Assembly (NCBI RefSeq): GCF_014083945.1
Contig: NZ_CP046444.1
Location: 1,488,001 to 1,552,000, forward strand
DNA: 64,000 bases
Source of the DNA: Granulicella sp. 5B5
GTDB lineage: Bacteria; Acidobacteriota; Terriglobia; Terriglobales; Acidobacteriaceae
Reading direction: 5' to 3'
The translations under genes were made by a program, and so were the position numbers. Below are positions 1-9,035 of this stretch, piece after piece; within the stretch, counting starts at the first letter, position 1; each line of letters opens with the position of its first letter. The notes beneath the pieces are model-generated. The model was not told where the DNA came from. It worked only from the letters and a program-made list of their open reading frames with translations, and searched no databases.

Positions 1-184
1 ACACTGCGCCATCTGCGTGCCGCTTTTCCCGCAGCAATGCGCCGAAGGCGCGAGCGTACCATCGGAGGGAGCAGGGGCCTGCAGGCCCCTGAAACCAACG
101 CCCCCTAAAAAGGGGCTTCAGCCCCGGCCCCTACAACCACAACTCTGTCATCTCTCCACACTTAGGAAAACCGCACGAAGGCCA
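1..184. repeat. Intergenic repeats at left edge
   Basis: No gene is supported here. Positions 64-96 hold a 33-nt element centred on the perfect 18-bp palindrome AGGGGCCTGCAGGCCCCT. An inverted copy with one mismatch lies at 31604-31636. It is followed by a second GC-rich dyad (AGGGGCTTCAGCCCC, about 111-125). Positions 1-60 resemble stretches at about 1227-1263 and 2553-2620, sharing CTGCGCCNTCTGCGTG-like and GGCGCGAGCGTACCA-like words. These are dispersed palindromic elements of unknown function. Confidence 0.6.
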
Positions 185-1117
185 TCAGCCCTGATTCTCC
201 ACCCGCCCCGACGGCCAGATCCGGTTGTGTACCGGCGCCACAGTCGTCTCGATCTCCGCCAGCAGCACCGGGTCAATCCTGAAGCTCAACGCCTTCAGGT
301 TGGCCTGCACCAGCTCCCGCGATGCCATCCCCACCAGCGTGCTCGACACATACGGATGCTCCAGGCAGAACCGCAGCCCCACCAGCGGCGCGCTCACGCC
401 ATGCGCCTTGCACAGCTCCACCACGCGCCGTCCCGCCTCGCGAATCTCCATCGGCGCCGGGTGCCACTCCGGCACACCATGCTCTGTCAGCACGCCCATA
501 TGCAGCGGCGACGCGTTGATGATCCCGATCCCCTGCTCTTTCGCAAACGGCATCAGCACATCATCAAGATCGTCAACCATCAGGTTGCACCGGCAGTAGC
601 TGATCATGCAATCGACTTTTGCTCTGCTCGCAATCGCACGCAGGTTCTTCAGGTTCAGCCCTGTAATCCCAATCGCCCGCGCCTTGCCCTGCTCCTGCAG
701 CCGCCGCAGCGCCGGGATCGTCTCCTCCACAATCTGGTCCGCATCGCCGAACTCTACATCATGCGCCTGCAGCACATCCAGGTAGTCCGTCCTCAGCCTC
801 TTCAGCGACTCCTCACAGCTCGCCGTAATCCGCTCTGCTGAAAAGTCGAACTCATCCACCCCATACCGTCCGCACTTCGTCGCCAGCACCACCTTCTCAC
901 GACGACCCACCAGTGCCTCACCCAGCCGGCTCTCCGCCAGCGTCCTGCCGTAGTACGGCGAAACATCGAACAGCGTAATCCCGCTGTCGATCGCCTCCTG
1001 CACCGCCGCCATCGCCTCACCGGCATCCACGTGACCATACACATCGCCCAGCGGCGCCGCGCCAAATCCAATCGTCGAAACCTCAATCCCCGTCCGCCCC
1101 AGTAGCCGATATTCCAT
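185..1117 (-). CDS. Aldo/keto reductase, L-fucose/L-galactose dehydrogenase-like
   Basis: A 310-residue aldo/keto reductase starting MEYRLLGRTG. The catalytic tetrad of the family is visible: Asp and Tyr in FDVSPYYG, Lys in LATKCGRYG and His in LQAHDVEF. The sequence resembles the NAD(P)-dependent aldose 1-dehydrogenase branch (L-fucose, D-threo-aldose or L-galactose dehydrogenases), which oxidises a pyranose to its lactone in the cytoplasm. It is divergent from a LacI regulator, and a FucP-type symporter lies beyond that, so fucose or a related sugar is the inferred substrate. GGAGG lies 12 nt before the ATG. A different aldose specificity is possible; family assignment is secure and substrate is not. 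Confidence 0.85.
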   Translation of the reverse strand: MEYRLLGRTGIEVSTIGFGAAPLGDVYGHVDAGEAMAAVQEAIDSGITLFDVSPYYGRTLAESRLGEALVGRREKVVLATKCGRYGVDEFDFSAERITASCEESLKRLRTDYLDVLQAHDVEFGDADQIVEETIPALRRLQEQGKARAIGITGLNLKNLRAIASRAKVDCMISYCRCNLMVDDLDDVLMPFAKEQGIGIINASPLHMGVLTEHGVPEWHPAPMEIREAGRRVVELCKAHGVSAPLVGLRFCLEHPYVSSTLVGMASRELVQANLKALSFRIDPVLLAEIETTVAPVHNRIWPSGRVENQG

Positions 1118-1144
1118 CGCTTTATAGGTCCTCCACCCTCGCTA

Positions 1145-1160
1145 CAGTAAGCGCTAAAGT
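1145..1160. promoter_or_regulatory. Candidate LacI operator between AKR and LacI genes
   Basis: CAGTAAGCGCTAAAGT lies in the divergent promoter region and contains the self-complementary core AGCGCT. Upstream of the FucP gene (4245-4264, read on the minus strand) the same two words, CAGTAAG and CTAAAGT, recur with a wider spacer. Shared half-sites upstream of two functionally linked genes suggest control by the LacI protein encoded next door. This is inference only. Confidence 0.3.
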
Positions 1161-1264
1161 AAATCCACGTCAATTCCCTTTTCTCAGCGACAGGTCCACC
1201 TCAACCGCCGTGGCGAAACTTGGCTCACTTCGCGCCCTTTGCGGGAGCGCTGTTGCCTTTGCTT

Positions 1265-1301
1265 TTGCCTTTCCAACCCCATACTTCTGTATAGTGCGAC
1301 C
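1265..1301 (+). promoter_or_regulatory. Promoter, probable leaderless start of LacI gene
   Basis: A TATAGT -10 box (1290-1295) with a loose TTGCCT -35 (1265-1270, 19-nt spacer) sits directly before the LacI gene. Only 6 nt separate the -10 box from the ATG at 1302, so the transcript would begin at or next to the start codon. No Shine-Dalgarno sequence is present before this ATG, which fits a leaderless message. Confidence 0.4.
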
Positions 1302-2405
1302 ATGGCAGCAAAGATGAAGGACATCGCGCGTGCGCTGGGCGTCTCGCTCGTCACCGTCTCCAAAGCTCTCCGTGGGCACCCCGACATCAGCCGCGCCACC
1401 CGCGAGCGCGTCGAAGCCAAGGTCAAGGAGCTCAACTACCGCCCCAACCTCGCCGCCCGCTCGCTCGTCACCGGCCGCTCGTCGCTCGTCGGCCTCATCG
1501 TCCCCGACCTCCTGCACCCCTTCTTCGCCGACATCGCCCGCGGCCTCTCGCTCGCCCTCCGAGAGCACGGCTACTTCCTCGTCCTCTGCTCCTCCGAGGA
1601 AGACCCCACCCTCGAACAGCAGGAGATCGAGCACGTCCTCGCCCACCGCCTCGACGCCCTCGTCGTCGCCTCCTGCCAGCCGGACTCCGGGATGCTCGCT
1701 CAGACACAATCCGGCGACACCCCACTCATCCTCGTCGACCGCAGCTTCCCCGGCTTCTCCTCCCACTTCGTCGGCGCCGACGACTACACCGCCGGCAAGC
1801 TCGCCGCAGAGCATCTCCTCGCCATCGGCTGCAAACGCATCGCCCACATCCGCGGCACGCAGAACAGCGCAGGCGCCCGCCGCTACAAGGGCTTCGCCGA
1901 CACGCTCCAGAAGCACAACCGCCCTCTACGGCCCGAGTACCTCGTCGCCGCCCTCAGCGCCGACGTCGGCGGCAAAACCCACGGCATAGCCGCCTTCAAC
2001 CAACTCTGGGACCTGCCCCACCCACCCGACGGCATCTTCTGCTTCAACGACGTCATCGCCATCGGCGTAGAAACCGCCGCCGCCGAACGCGGCGTCCGCA
2101 TCCCCGATCAGGTCGCTCTCATTGGCTGCGGCAACCTCCACTACGACGACGCCATCCGCGTCCCGCTCTCCAGCATCGACCAGCGCAGCAGCGAGATCGG
2201 CACCCGCGTCGCAAAACTCATCCTCGAAATCGTCGCCGACAACGCCTCACCCGAACATCGCCGCATCACCCTGCAGCCCAAACTTGTGGAGCGCGCCTCC
2301 ACAACCCTGTCAACCCATAAAGCGCCTGCCACACGCCGCAAACCCTCAAAGCAAAGCCATAAACCTCCGAAAAGCAAAAACATTTTCTCTGGCACAGCTT
2401 TCTAA
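1302..2405 (+). CDS. LacI-family transcriptional regulator
   Basis: A 367-residue LacI/GalR regulator. The N-terminal helix-turn-helix reads MKDIARALGVSLVTVSKAL, followed by the hinge YRPNLAARSL and a periplasmic-binding-protein-like effector domain (LVGLIVPDLLHPFF, FNDVIAIGVETA). The C-terminal 30 residues are basic and Ser/Lys/Pro-rich. ATG 1302 was preferred to the upstream in-frame start at 1239 because it places the helix-turn-helix at the usual N-terminus and lies just after a good -10 box. Position between the aldose dehydrogenase and FucP genes makes it their likely sugar-responsive regulator, most often a repressor in this family. The effector is not known from sequence. Confidence 0.9.
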   Translation: MAAKMKDIARALGVSLVTVSKALRGHPDISRATRERVEAKVKELNYRPNLAARSLVTGRSSLVGLIVPDLLHPFFADIARGLSLALREHGYFLVLCSSEEDPTLEQQEIEHVLAHRLDALVVASCQPDSGMLAQTQSGDTPLILVDRSFPGFSSHFVGADDYTAGKLAAEHLLAIGCKRIAHIRGTQNSAGARRYKGFADTLQKHNRPLRPEYLVAALSADVGGKTHGIAAFNQLWDLPHPPDGIFCFNDVIAIGVETAAAERGVRIPDQVALIGCGNLHYDDAIRVPLSSIDQRSSEIGTRVAKLILEIVADNASPEHRRITLQPKLVERASTTLSTHKAPATRRKPSKQSHKPPKSKNIFSGTAF

Positions 2406-2726
2406 AATAGAAGTAGGGCAGTAGAAGCAGGCCAGTTTCTTCGTCGGCACAGAGTCGTCATCTCGACCGGAGTATCGCCGTCTTATCGCGATGCGCAACG
2501 GAGACCCCCCGCCTTTGCCATTGCCTGTTTTCCATTGCGTCCTTTGCGGGCTTCTACACTGCGCCCTCTGCGTGAACGCTGTTGCCGTAGCAAGCGCCGC
2601 AGGCGCGAGCGTACCAACAGGATTTCCGCAAAGCCGTCGTGGATCAGACCTTCACAAGTCCACCACTAACCAGCTCCCCTTCAATATTTTCGATCAAAAA
2701 GTATCCGGGGGGGAGGGGTGGGGTCT
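2406..2726. repeat. Convergent intergenic region with hairpin repeat
   Basis: No gene is seen. Positions about 2443-2510, read on the minus strand, are a copy of the hairpin repeat also found at 29731-29798 and 42331-42407 (GTCTCCGTTGCGC, stem-loop, CGGTCGAGATGACG). Positions about 2511-2620 repeat words seen at the left edge of the window (CTGCGCCCTCTGCGTG, GGCGCGAGCGTACCA). The LacI and FucP genes converge across this stretch; no clear U-tract terminator is visible. Confidence 0.5.
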
Positions 2727-4097
2727 CTACAGGCTCTGCGGCGCAATCTCCACCGAGTGTCGGCTCACCGTGAGGTCCGTCAGCCTCGGCACCAGGAACG
2801 AGAACAGAGCCACCACCATGAACGCCGCCGCCGGGAGCAGATAGCCCAGTGCAACACTCCCACTCAGCCGTGAGATCCATCCCATCGCCGGCGGAAAGAT
2901 CGCCCCGCCCAGTATCGCCATCACCAGCAGGCTCCCGGCGAGCTTGGTGTCATCACCCAGCCCCTTCACGCCCAGCGCGAAGATCGTCGGATACATCACC
3001 GACATGAACAGGCTCACCACCAGGATCGCAATCGCCCCGCTCATCCCCGGATGTGCAACGACACCCACCAGCAGCAGTACATTGATCAGCGCATACACCC
3101 CGACCATCTTCGCCGGGCTCACATACCGCATCAGCGGCGTGGAAATCACCCGCCCCGCGGCAAAGGCCACCAGCGTCGCCGTCAGGAAGTACCCAGCCGG
3201 CCGGTCGCCCACAGTCGTATACGCCTTCAGGTAGGGGATAAGGGTGCTCCACACCCCAACCTGCGCACCGACATAGAAGAACTGCGCCACCACCGCAAAC
3301 ATCAGCCGCCCATTGCGAAACAGCCGCCCATAAGCTCCCTTGTGCGGCTGCGAAACCTGCGATGGATAACCAGCAAGCTCATTCGAGTCCAGGCTCTGCG
3401 GAAACTCTGCCCTGCTCAACAGCAGCGCCAGCACCAGCACCACCGCACCAATCGCCACATACGTCGGCACCACTCGCAGGATCTCCGAATGCAGGTACGC
3501 CGCATACGTCCCCTGCGCCTTCATCGCAGCCACCTGAACCGGAGACTTCTCCACACCGGAGAAGATGAACAGCGTCCCCACGATCACCCCCACAATCGTC
3601 CCCGGAGGATTGAACGCCTGCGCGAAGTTCAGCCGTTGCTCGCTCGTCTCCGGATCGCCGAACTGCGCAATCAGAGGATTGGCCGAGGTCTCCAGGATCG
3701 ACGCGCCCGTCCCCACAATGAAGATGGCGATCAGGAACGGCGTGTACTGCCCAATCACCGCCGCCGGCCAGAACAGCAGCGTTCCCACACCGAACGTCAC
3801 CAGCCCCACCACCAGGGCCACCTTGTACCCAAACCGCCGGCTCAGCAGCGCCGCTGGCGTCGCCATCACGAAGTACGCAAAAAAGTTCGCCGTCTGCACC
3901 AGTTGCGCCTGCAGCAAGCTCAGCTCAAAGCTCTTCTTGAACTGCTGCACCAGGATGTCGGTCAGGTTGTTCGACATTCCCCAAACGAAGAACACAATCG
4001 TCGTCAGCAGAAACGCAAGCATCCCCTTGCTGGGGAAGATTGAAGTTCGATGACTAGACTTGGTGCGTTGGCTCGTGGAATTGGGGGCGAGATGCAT
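2727..4097 (-). CDS. fucP: L-fucose:H+ symporter-type MFS permease
   Basis: A 456-residue major facilitator of the FucP/GluP branch with about 12 hydrophobic segments. Family-typical stretches are visible: FVWGMSNNLTDILVQQF in segment 1, then LVQTANFFAYF, ALLSRRFGYK, ILETSANPLIAQFG and RLNFAQAFNPPG. It should import a 6-deoxyhexose or hexose by proton symport across the inner membrane. It converges with the LacI gene and belongs functionally with the aldose dehydrogenase at 185-1117. The AGGGAG ribosome site lies 6-7 nt before ATG 4097, with a perfect 13-nt dyad just upstream of it. FucP-family members also carry glucose, galactose or N-acetylglucosamine, so the sugar is inferred from context. 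Confidence 0.88.
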   Translation of the reverse strand: MHLAPNSTSQRTKSSHRTSIFPSKGMLAFLLTTIVFFVWGMSNNLTDILVQQFKKSFELSLLQAQLVQTANFFAYFVMATPAALLSRRFGYKVALVVGLVTFGVGTLLFWPAAVIGQYTPFLIAIFIVGTGASILETSANPLIAQFGDPETSEQRLNFAQAFNPPGTIVGVIVGTLFIFSGVEKSPVQVAAMKAQGTYAAYLHSEILRVVPTYVAIGAVVLVLALLLSRAEFPQSLDSNELAGYPSQVSQPHKGAYGRLFRNGRLMFAVVAQFFYVGAQVGVWSTLIPYLKAYTTVGDRPAGYFLTATLVAFAAGRVISTPLMRYVSPAKMVGVYALINVLLLVGVVAHPGMSGAIAILVVSLFMSVMYPTIFALGVKGLGDDTKLAGSLLVMAILGGAIFPPAMGWISRLSGSVALGYLLPAAAFMVVALFSFLVPRLTDLTVSRHSVEIAPQSL

Positions 4098-4110
4098 CCG
4101 TTCTCCCTAA

Positions 4111-4123
4111 CGCGACTGTCGCG
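4111..4123. promoter_or_regulatory. Dyad at the FucP ribosome-binding site
   Basis: CGCGACTGTCGCG is a perfect inverted repeat (6-bp arms, 1-nt centre). It lies 14-26 nt upstream of the FucP start and immediately before its AGGGAG ribosome site. In RNA the single-base loop is too tight to close fully, so a DNA operator is the likelier reading. Further upstream, 4241-4264 holds the half-sites shared with the aldose dehydrogenase promoter. Confidence 0.3.
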
Positions 4124-4345
4124 AGAGTTATGCGAATTGAACCATAATCTTGGTGAACCCGCTCGGATTGGCGCTCCACTCAGCCAGAATCGCCGTCGCA
4201 TCTTCGCTCATGAGTTCAGAATTCCGACCAGGCTATATCCGCTAACTTTAGTGTTAACTTACTGGCATCTGAACCCTAACGGCTGCAAAATGCAGTTGTC
4301 AACCACTCCTCGCCGCACCGTAGTCGTACGGAGTAGAAACTGCCC

Positions 4346-5863
4346 TCAGTTCGTCTTCTTGATCTCGTTCTTGCCGATCTTCTTCGAGACCACAGCCGGC
4401 GTCGGCAACTGAGAAACATCCCAACCGCCACCCAACGCCTCTATCAACGAGACGGAAGCCGTCATCCGGTTGGTGCGCAGCGTGACCAGTGCCTGCTGAT
4501 CAGTCAGCAGCGTCAACTGTGCTGTCATTACATCCACGTAAGGATCGACACCAGTGTCGTAGCGGCCCTGCTCCAGCTTCACATACTCCTGAGCAGACTG
4601 TTCAGCCGCCTCCTGCTGGCCAAGCTGCGTGGTCAGAATCCGTTCGGCGGCGAGTTCGTCCTCTACGTTTTGTACCGCTGCAAGTACAGCCTGTCGATAA
4701 CTGGCGACATCAGCGTTATAGATAGATTCATACTGCCGGATCTCCGCACGGCGTAGACCAGCGTCGAAGACAGTTTCACTGACAGATGGCCCGACTGACC
4801 AGAAACGGCTCGACCAGTCCAGCAGCTTGGTGAAGGCGGAGCTCTCAAACCCGCCAGTCGTACTCAGAGTCACCGTAGGATAATACGCAGCGTATGCAAC
4901 TCCGATCTCCGCATTGGCAGCCGCCATGGTACGTTCAGCCGCTGCAATGTCTGGTCGGCGCTCCAGCAGTTGCGACGGCAGGCCAACTGGAATCAGAGGC
5001 ACCGTCACATCGACTGCCTTCGCATCGATCGCAAAGGTCGACGCGCTTTGCCCGGTCAGCATGGCAATAGCGTGCTCATACTGCGCGCGCAGAATGCCCA
5101 GGTTCGTATATGCCGCCTGTGCGTTCTGCAAGACATTCTTGGCTTCCACCACGGAAATGTAAGTGCCGATCCCAGCATCATAACTTGCCTGCACCAGATC
5201 CAGCGACTTTTGATCCGCCGCTACCGTCTGCTTGTACAAATCCAGAAGTGCGTCCTGCCCACGCAGCTGAAAGTAATATTCGGCGAGGCTGGCCTCTTCG
5301 GTAAGCTTTTCATTCTCCAGATCGGCCGCGCTTACCTGAGCGTTGTACTGCGCATTGCGGACCTCATTGCGGACCTTGCCCCACAGATCAGGAGCCCAGG
5401 ACACCGTAGCCGGCAATTCGAACGTAGTATTCGTGGAACCACCAGTACCACCCGTCGCCCCAACAGTTCCACTTCCCAGGTTTGACGACGATTGGCCGTG
5501 CGAGATGGATGGCCCAACAGAGACGGTTGGGTAGTACTGTGAGCGCGCCTGCGCTATCAGCGTGCGGGCTTCCATGAAATCCGCGAAGTAGACTTTGATG
5601 GTCTGGTTATCGATGTTCAGCTTATCTTCCAGAGCATTCAAGTCCGGGTCATGGTAGATCTCCCACCACTTGCCGCGCAGCATGGCATCCTGCGGCTGTG
5701 CGATCTTCCAGTCGTCATTGCCGGTTGGCGCTTCTTTATAGGCAACGGGCGGTGCCTGGGCAATGGCCGGTGGCACGCTGTACCGAGGCCCGACTCTGCA
5801 TCCTGCAGTGCCAAGCATTGTCACTGCCGAGAGTATTGCTGCCTGATAGCGTCGATTCGTCAT
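4346..5863 (-). CDS. Outer-membrane efflux lipoprotein, NodT/OprM family
   Basis: A 505-residue outer-membrane factor, last gene of the efflux operon. The chosen start, ATG 5863, gives a lipoprotein signal (MTNRRYQAAILSAVTMLGTAGC), with acylation expected on Cys22. The reading frame continues 25 codons upstream to 5938 but would overlap the pump gene and bury the signal peptide. The body shows the two tandem OEP repeats: LAEYYFQLRGQDALLDLYKQTV in the first and the second-half segment with VQNVEDELAAERIL. RRPDIAAAERTMAAANAEIGVAYAAYYP is the family hallmark. It forms the trimeric channel through the outer membrane for the adjacent RND pumps. The gap to the upstream pump gene is 25 nt. Confidence 0.88.
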   Translation of the reverse strand: MTNRRYQAAILSAVTMLGTAGCRVGPRYSVPPAIAQAPPVAYKEAPTGNDDWKIAQPQDAMLRGKWWEIYHDPDLNALEDKLNIDNQTIKVYFADFMEARTLIAQARSQYYPTVSVGPSISHGQSSSNLGSGTVGATGGTGGSTNTTFELPATVSWAPDLWGKVRNEVRNAQYNAQVSAADLENEKLTEEASLAEYYFQLRGQDALLDLYKQTVAADQKSLDLVQASYDAGIGTYISVVEAKNVLQNAQAAYTNLGILRAQYEHAIAMLTGQSASTFAIDAKAVDVTVPLIPVGLPSQLLERRPDIAAAERTMAAANAEIGVAYAAYYPTVTLSTTGGFESSAFTKLLDWSSRFWSVGPSVSETVFDAGLRRAEIRQYESIYNADVASYRQAVLAAVQNVEDELAAERILTTQLGQQEAAEQSAQEYVKLEQGRYDTGVDPYVDVMTAQLTLLTDQQALVTLRTNRMTASVSLIEALGGGWDVSQLPTPAVVSKKIGKNEIKKTN

Positions 5864-5888
5864 AGTCGTTGCATCCAATAAATTAAAT

Positions 5889-8800
5889 TCAAGAGATCGC
5901 AGAAGGCGCTGCCCCATCGGCGTGTGGCGTTCCTTCATGTGGCGAACCGTGCTGACGGCGGCCTTCTACCCACAGCCGAATCCGATCAAATGTCAGGTAA
6001 ACCACAGGTGTCGTATAGAGCGTCAATAGCTGGCTCACAATGAGGCCGCCAACAATCGTGATGCCTAGAGGACGACGTAGTTCCGATCCTGTTCCTGTTC
6101 CAAAGGCCAGAGGAAGAGCGCCAAAGAGAGCGGCAGTCGTTGTCATGAGGATAGGCCGGAATCGCAGGATGCACGCTTGAAAGATAGCTTCTTCCGTCGA
6201 AAGACCCTGATCGCGTTCTGCCTGCAGAGCGAAGTCGATCATCATGATCGCATTCTTCTTCACAATGCCTATCAGTAGAACGATGCCTATGATTGAAATG
6301 ACATTAAGATCCACGCCGAAGAACAAGAGAGCCAGCATGGCGCCCACGCTCGCCGACGGAAGCGTCGAGATAATTGTAAGTGGGTGTACCAGACTCTCGT
6401 ACAGTATTCCCAACACAATGTACACCGCCAACAGCGCCGTAATCACCAGCACAGGCTCAGTACTCAGAGAGTCCTGGTAGGCCGCAGCCGTGCCTGCAAA
6501 AAAACCATGTACGGTCAGGGGCGTTCCAAGCCGTTGCTGCATCTGGGTTATCTCGAGCGTCGCATCGCTCAGCGAATAGCCAGGACCAAGATTGAAGGAC
6601 ACCGTCACCGAAGGGAACAGCCCCGTATGATTGAGCGCAAGGGGGGTCGTCCCCTGTGTGGCCTTGGCCATCGTGAACAGTGGTGTATTGCCGCTGTTCG
6701 TCGTGCTGCTTGTCCCCGCAGAATGGAAGTACACGCTCTTTAAGCCGTCTGGCGTCTGCCAGTACTGTGGGGCAAATTCAAGCACCACATAGTATTGGTT
6801 CAATTGCGTATAGATGACCGAGACCTCAGACTGCCCAAACGCGCTGTATAGTCCCTGGTCTAGCGACTGCGACGTCTGGCCCAATTTGGCGGCCGTTACC
6901 CGGTCATAATAAAGGCGATCATCCAGTCCACCATTCTGTTGGTCGGTATTTACATCCTGAAGGCCGGGAAGCTTCTTCATCTCCGCCAGCAGACGTGGGC
7001 CCCAGGTATTCAGATCATCCAGGTTGTCAGCCTGAATGGTGTACTGATACATGGCGGAACTCGAACGGCCGCCGATCCGGAGGTCCTGCGACGCCTGCAT
7101 AAACGTCGAGGCGACAGGCATTTTGTTGAGTCTGGGCCTGATTCGATTGATGATCTGTTCAGCGCTCACTTTGCGCTCTTGCAGCGGCTTCAGCGTGATG
7201 TAGATGTGACCGCTGTTGAGTGCACCGCCGCCGCCGGTAAACCCAATTACATTCTGCACACCAGGATCACTCTTTACGGTACGAACGATCTTCAGCAGGT
7301 CGGCATTCATGGCAGGAAACGATTCATCCTGCGGCCCCTGAATACCCCCGGAGATCGCACCTGTATCCTGCTGAGGAAAGAAACCTTTCGGCAGCTTCAC
7401 GATAAGTACAAAGTTCAGTGCAATCGTGAGCCCAAGAACGGTAAGAGTCAGTCCAGGATTGGCCAGCACCCAACGCAACGTTCGGCTATAACCCCGCTTG
7501 TTCCACTCAAAAAAGTTCTCCGTCGCTTGATAGAGTTTGCCGTGCTCCTTATTGTGGTCATTTTTTAGGATGTACGCACACATCATCGGAGTGGTCGTCA
7601 GCGAAATCACCATCGAGACCAAAATTGCTGTCGAAAGCGTCACAGCAAACTCACGGAAGAGCCGTCCAACAATCCCTCCCATCAGCAGGATCGGAATAAA
7701 GACGGCGATCAGCGAAATACTGATCGACACGACCGTAAAACCTATCTCCTTGGCCCCAAGCAATGCGGCTGCAAAGCCGTCCATGCCGTCTTCGATATGA
7801 CGCGTGATGTTCTCCATCACCACAATCGCGTCGTCCACGACGAAGCCCGTGGAAATGGTCAAAGCCATCAAGGACAGATTGTCGAGACTATAGCCAAGCA
7901 GATACATCACGGCAAACGTGCCAATAAGTGAGACCGGCACGGCAACAGCTGGAATCAGAGTGGCCTTCCCGTTTCGCAGGAAAATAAAAACCACAAAGAT
8001 GACCAGCAGGATGGAGATCACCAGGGTTTGCTCCACGTCCGTCAACGAAGCTCGGATTGTCGTGGTTCGGTCGAGAACGACCGTTGTCTTTATACCTTTG
8101 GGGATGGACGCCTCAACCGAGGGCAATGCAGCACGCAAGCGGTCGACTGTATCGATGATGTTGGCGCCAGGCTGCCGAAAGATGATGAGCGTTACCGCAC
8201 GCTGCCCGTTTAGGTAGCCGCCCGTGAGGATGTTCTGCGTTGAATCGATGACATCCGCAACTTGATCTAACCGGACCGCAGCACCCTTGCTGTAACCCAC
8301 AATCAAGGGTTTGTAGTCTACTGCATGAGAGATCTGATCGTTATCGAGTATGTCCATCCGGACATTGCCGTCGGTAATCTGGCCGCGAGCCAAATCTGAA
8401 TTCTGCAGACTCAACATCGACTGCAGATTGGCCATGGTCAAGCCAAAACCTGCCAGCTTGTTCGGATTGACTTCCACGCGCACAGAGGGCAGTGCACCAC
8501 CACCTGTAGTGACCTGCCCGACACCCTGAATCTGCGAGAGTTTTTGCTGAATGACCGTCGACGCTTCGTCGTACATCTTGTCGGCGCCATACTCACCAGA
8601 GGTCAATGCAATGATCATGATCGGCGCATCGGCCGGATTCACCTTGCGGTACGAAGGATTGCTTGGCAAATTGGCTGGCAGGTAAGTGCGAGCGGCATTG
8701 ATCGCCGCCTGCACATCTCGCGCAGCGCCGTCGATATTGCGTGACAGATCAAATTGGATCGTAATATTCGTCGAACCCAATCCGCTTGAAGATGTCATCT

Positions 8801-9035
8801 CGGTAACACCGGCGATGTGGCCGAACTGCCGTTCCAAAGGCGTAGCCACGGATGACGCCATGATCTCTGCACTCGCCCCTGGAAGGCTCGCGCTCACCGA
8901 GATCGTCGGGAAGTCAACCTGAGGCAACGGGGACACGGGAAGGACAGTGAACGCGATGGCGCCAGCAATAGCGATCGCTACCGTCAGCAGCGTTGTTGCA
9001 ACAGGTCGATGGATAAACGGAGTGGATAAGCTCAT
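5889..9035 (-). CDS. mdtC: RND efflux pump subunit, MdtC-like
   Basis: A 1048-residue inner-membrane HAE1-family RND transporter with full-length architecture: first membrane segment at the N-terminus, two large periplasmic loops and 12 membrane segments. The paired acidic residues of membrane segment 4 are present in STGFVVDDAIVVMENI, as is GGIVGRLFREFAVTLS. It drives proton-coupled export of hydrophobic compounds. It overlaps the preceding RND gene by 4 bp (ATGA, 9032-9035), so translation is probably coupled. Two unequal RND subunits after one adaptor are known from MdtBC-type heteromeric pumps; that this is a heterotrimer here is inference. Confidence 0.9.
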   Translation of the reverse strand: MSLSTPFIHRPVATTLLTVAIAIAGAIAFTVLPVSPLPQVDFPTISVSASLPGASAEIMASSVATPLERQFGHIAGVTEMTSSSGLGSTNITIQFDLSRNIDGAARDVQAAINAARTYLPANLPSNPSYRKVNPADAPIMIIALTSGEYGADKMYDEASTVIQQKLSQIQGVGQVTTGGGALPSVRVEVNPNKLAGFGLTMANLQSMLSLQNSDLARGQITDGNVRMDILDNDQISHAVDYKPLIVGYSKGAAVRLDQVADVIDSTQNILTGGYLNGQRAVTLIIFRQPGANIIDTVDRLRAALPSVEASIPKGIKTTVVLDRTTTIRASLTDVEQTLVISILLVIFVVFIFLRNGKATLIPAVAVPVSLIGTFAVMYLLGYSLDNLSLMALTISTGFVVDDAIVVMENITRHIEDGMDGFAAALLGAKEIGFTVVSISISLIAVFIPILLMGGIVGRLFREFAVTLSTAILVSMVISLTTTPMMCAYILKNDHNKEHGKLYQATENFFEWNKRGYSRTLRWVLANPGLTLTVLGLTIALNFVLIVKLPKGFFPQQDTGAISGGIQGPQDESFPAMNADLLKIVRTVKSDPGVQNVIGFTGGGGALNSGHIYITLKPLQERKVSAEQIINRIRPRLNKMPVASTFMQASQDLRIGGRSSSAMYQYTIQADNLDDLNTWGPRLLAEMKKLPGLQDVNTDQQNGGLDDRLYYDRVTAAKLGQTSQSLDQGLYSAFGQSEVSVIYTQLNQYYVVLEFAPQYWQTPDGLKSVYFHSAGTSSTTNSGNTPLFTMAKATQGTTPLALNHTGLFPSVTVSFNLGPGYSLSDATLEITQMQQRLGTPLTVHGFFAGTAAAYQDSLSTEPVLVITALLAVYIVLGILYESLVHPLTIISTLPSASVGAMLALLFFGVDLNVISIIGIVLLIGIVKKNAIMMIDFALQAERDQGLSTEEAIFQACILRFRPILMTTTAALFGALPLAFGTGTGSELRRPLGITIVGGLIVSQLLTLYTTPVVYLTFDRIRLWVEGRRQHGSPHEGTPHADGAAPSAIS

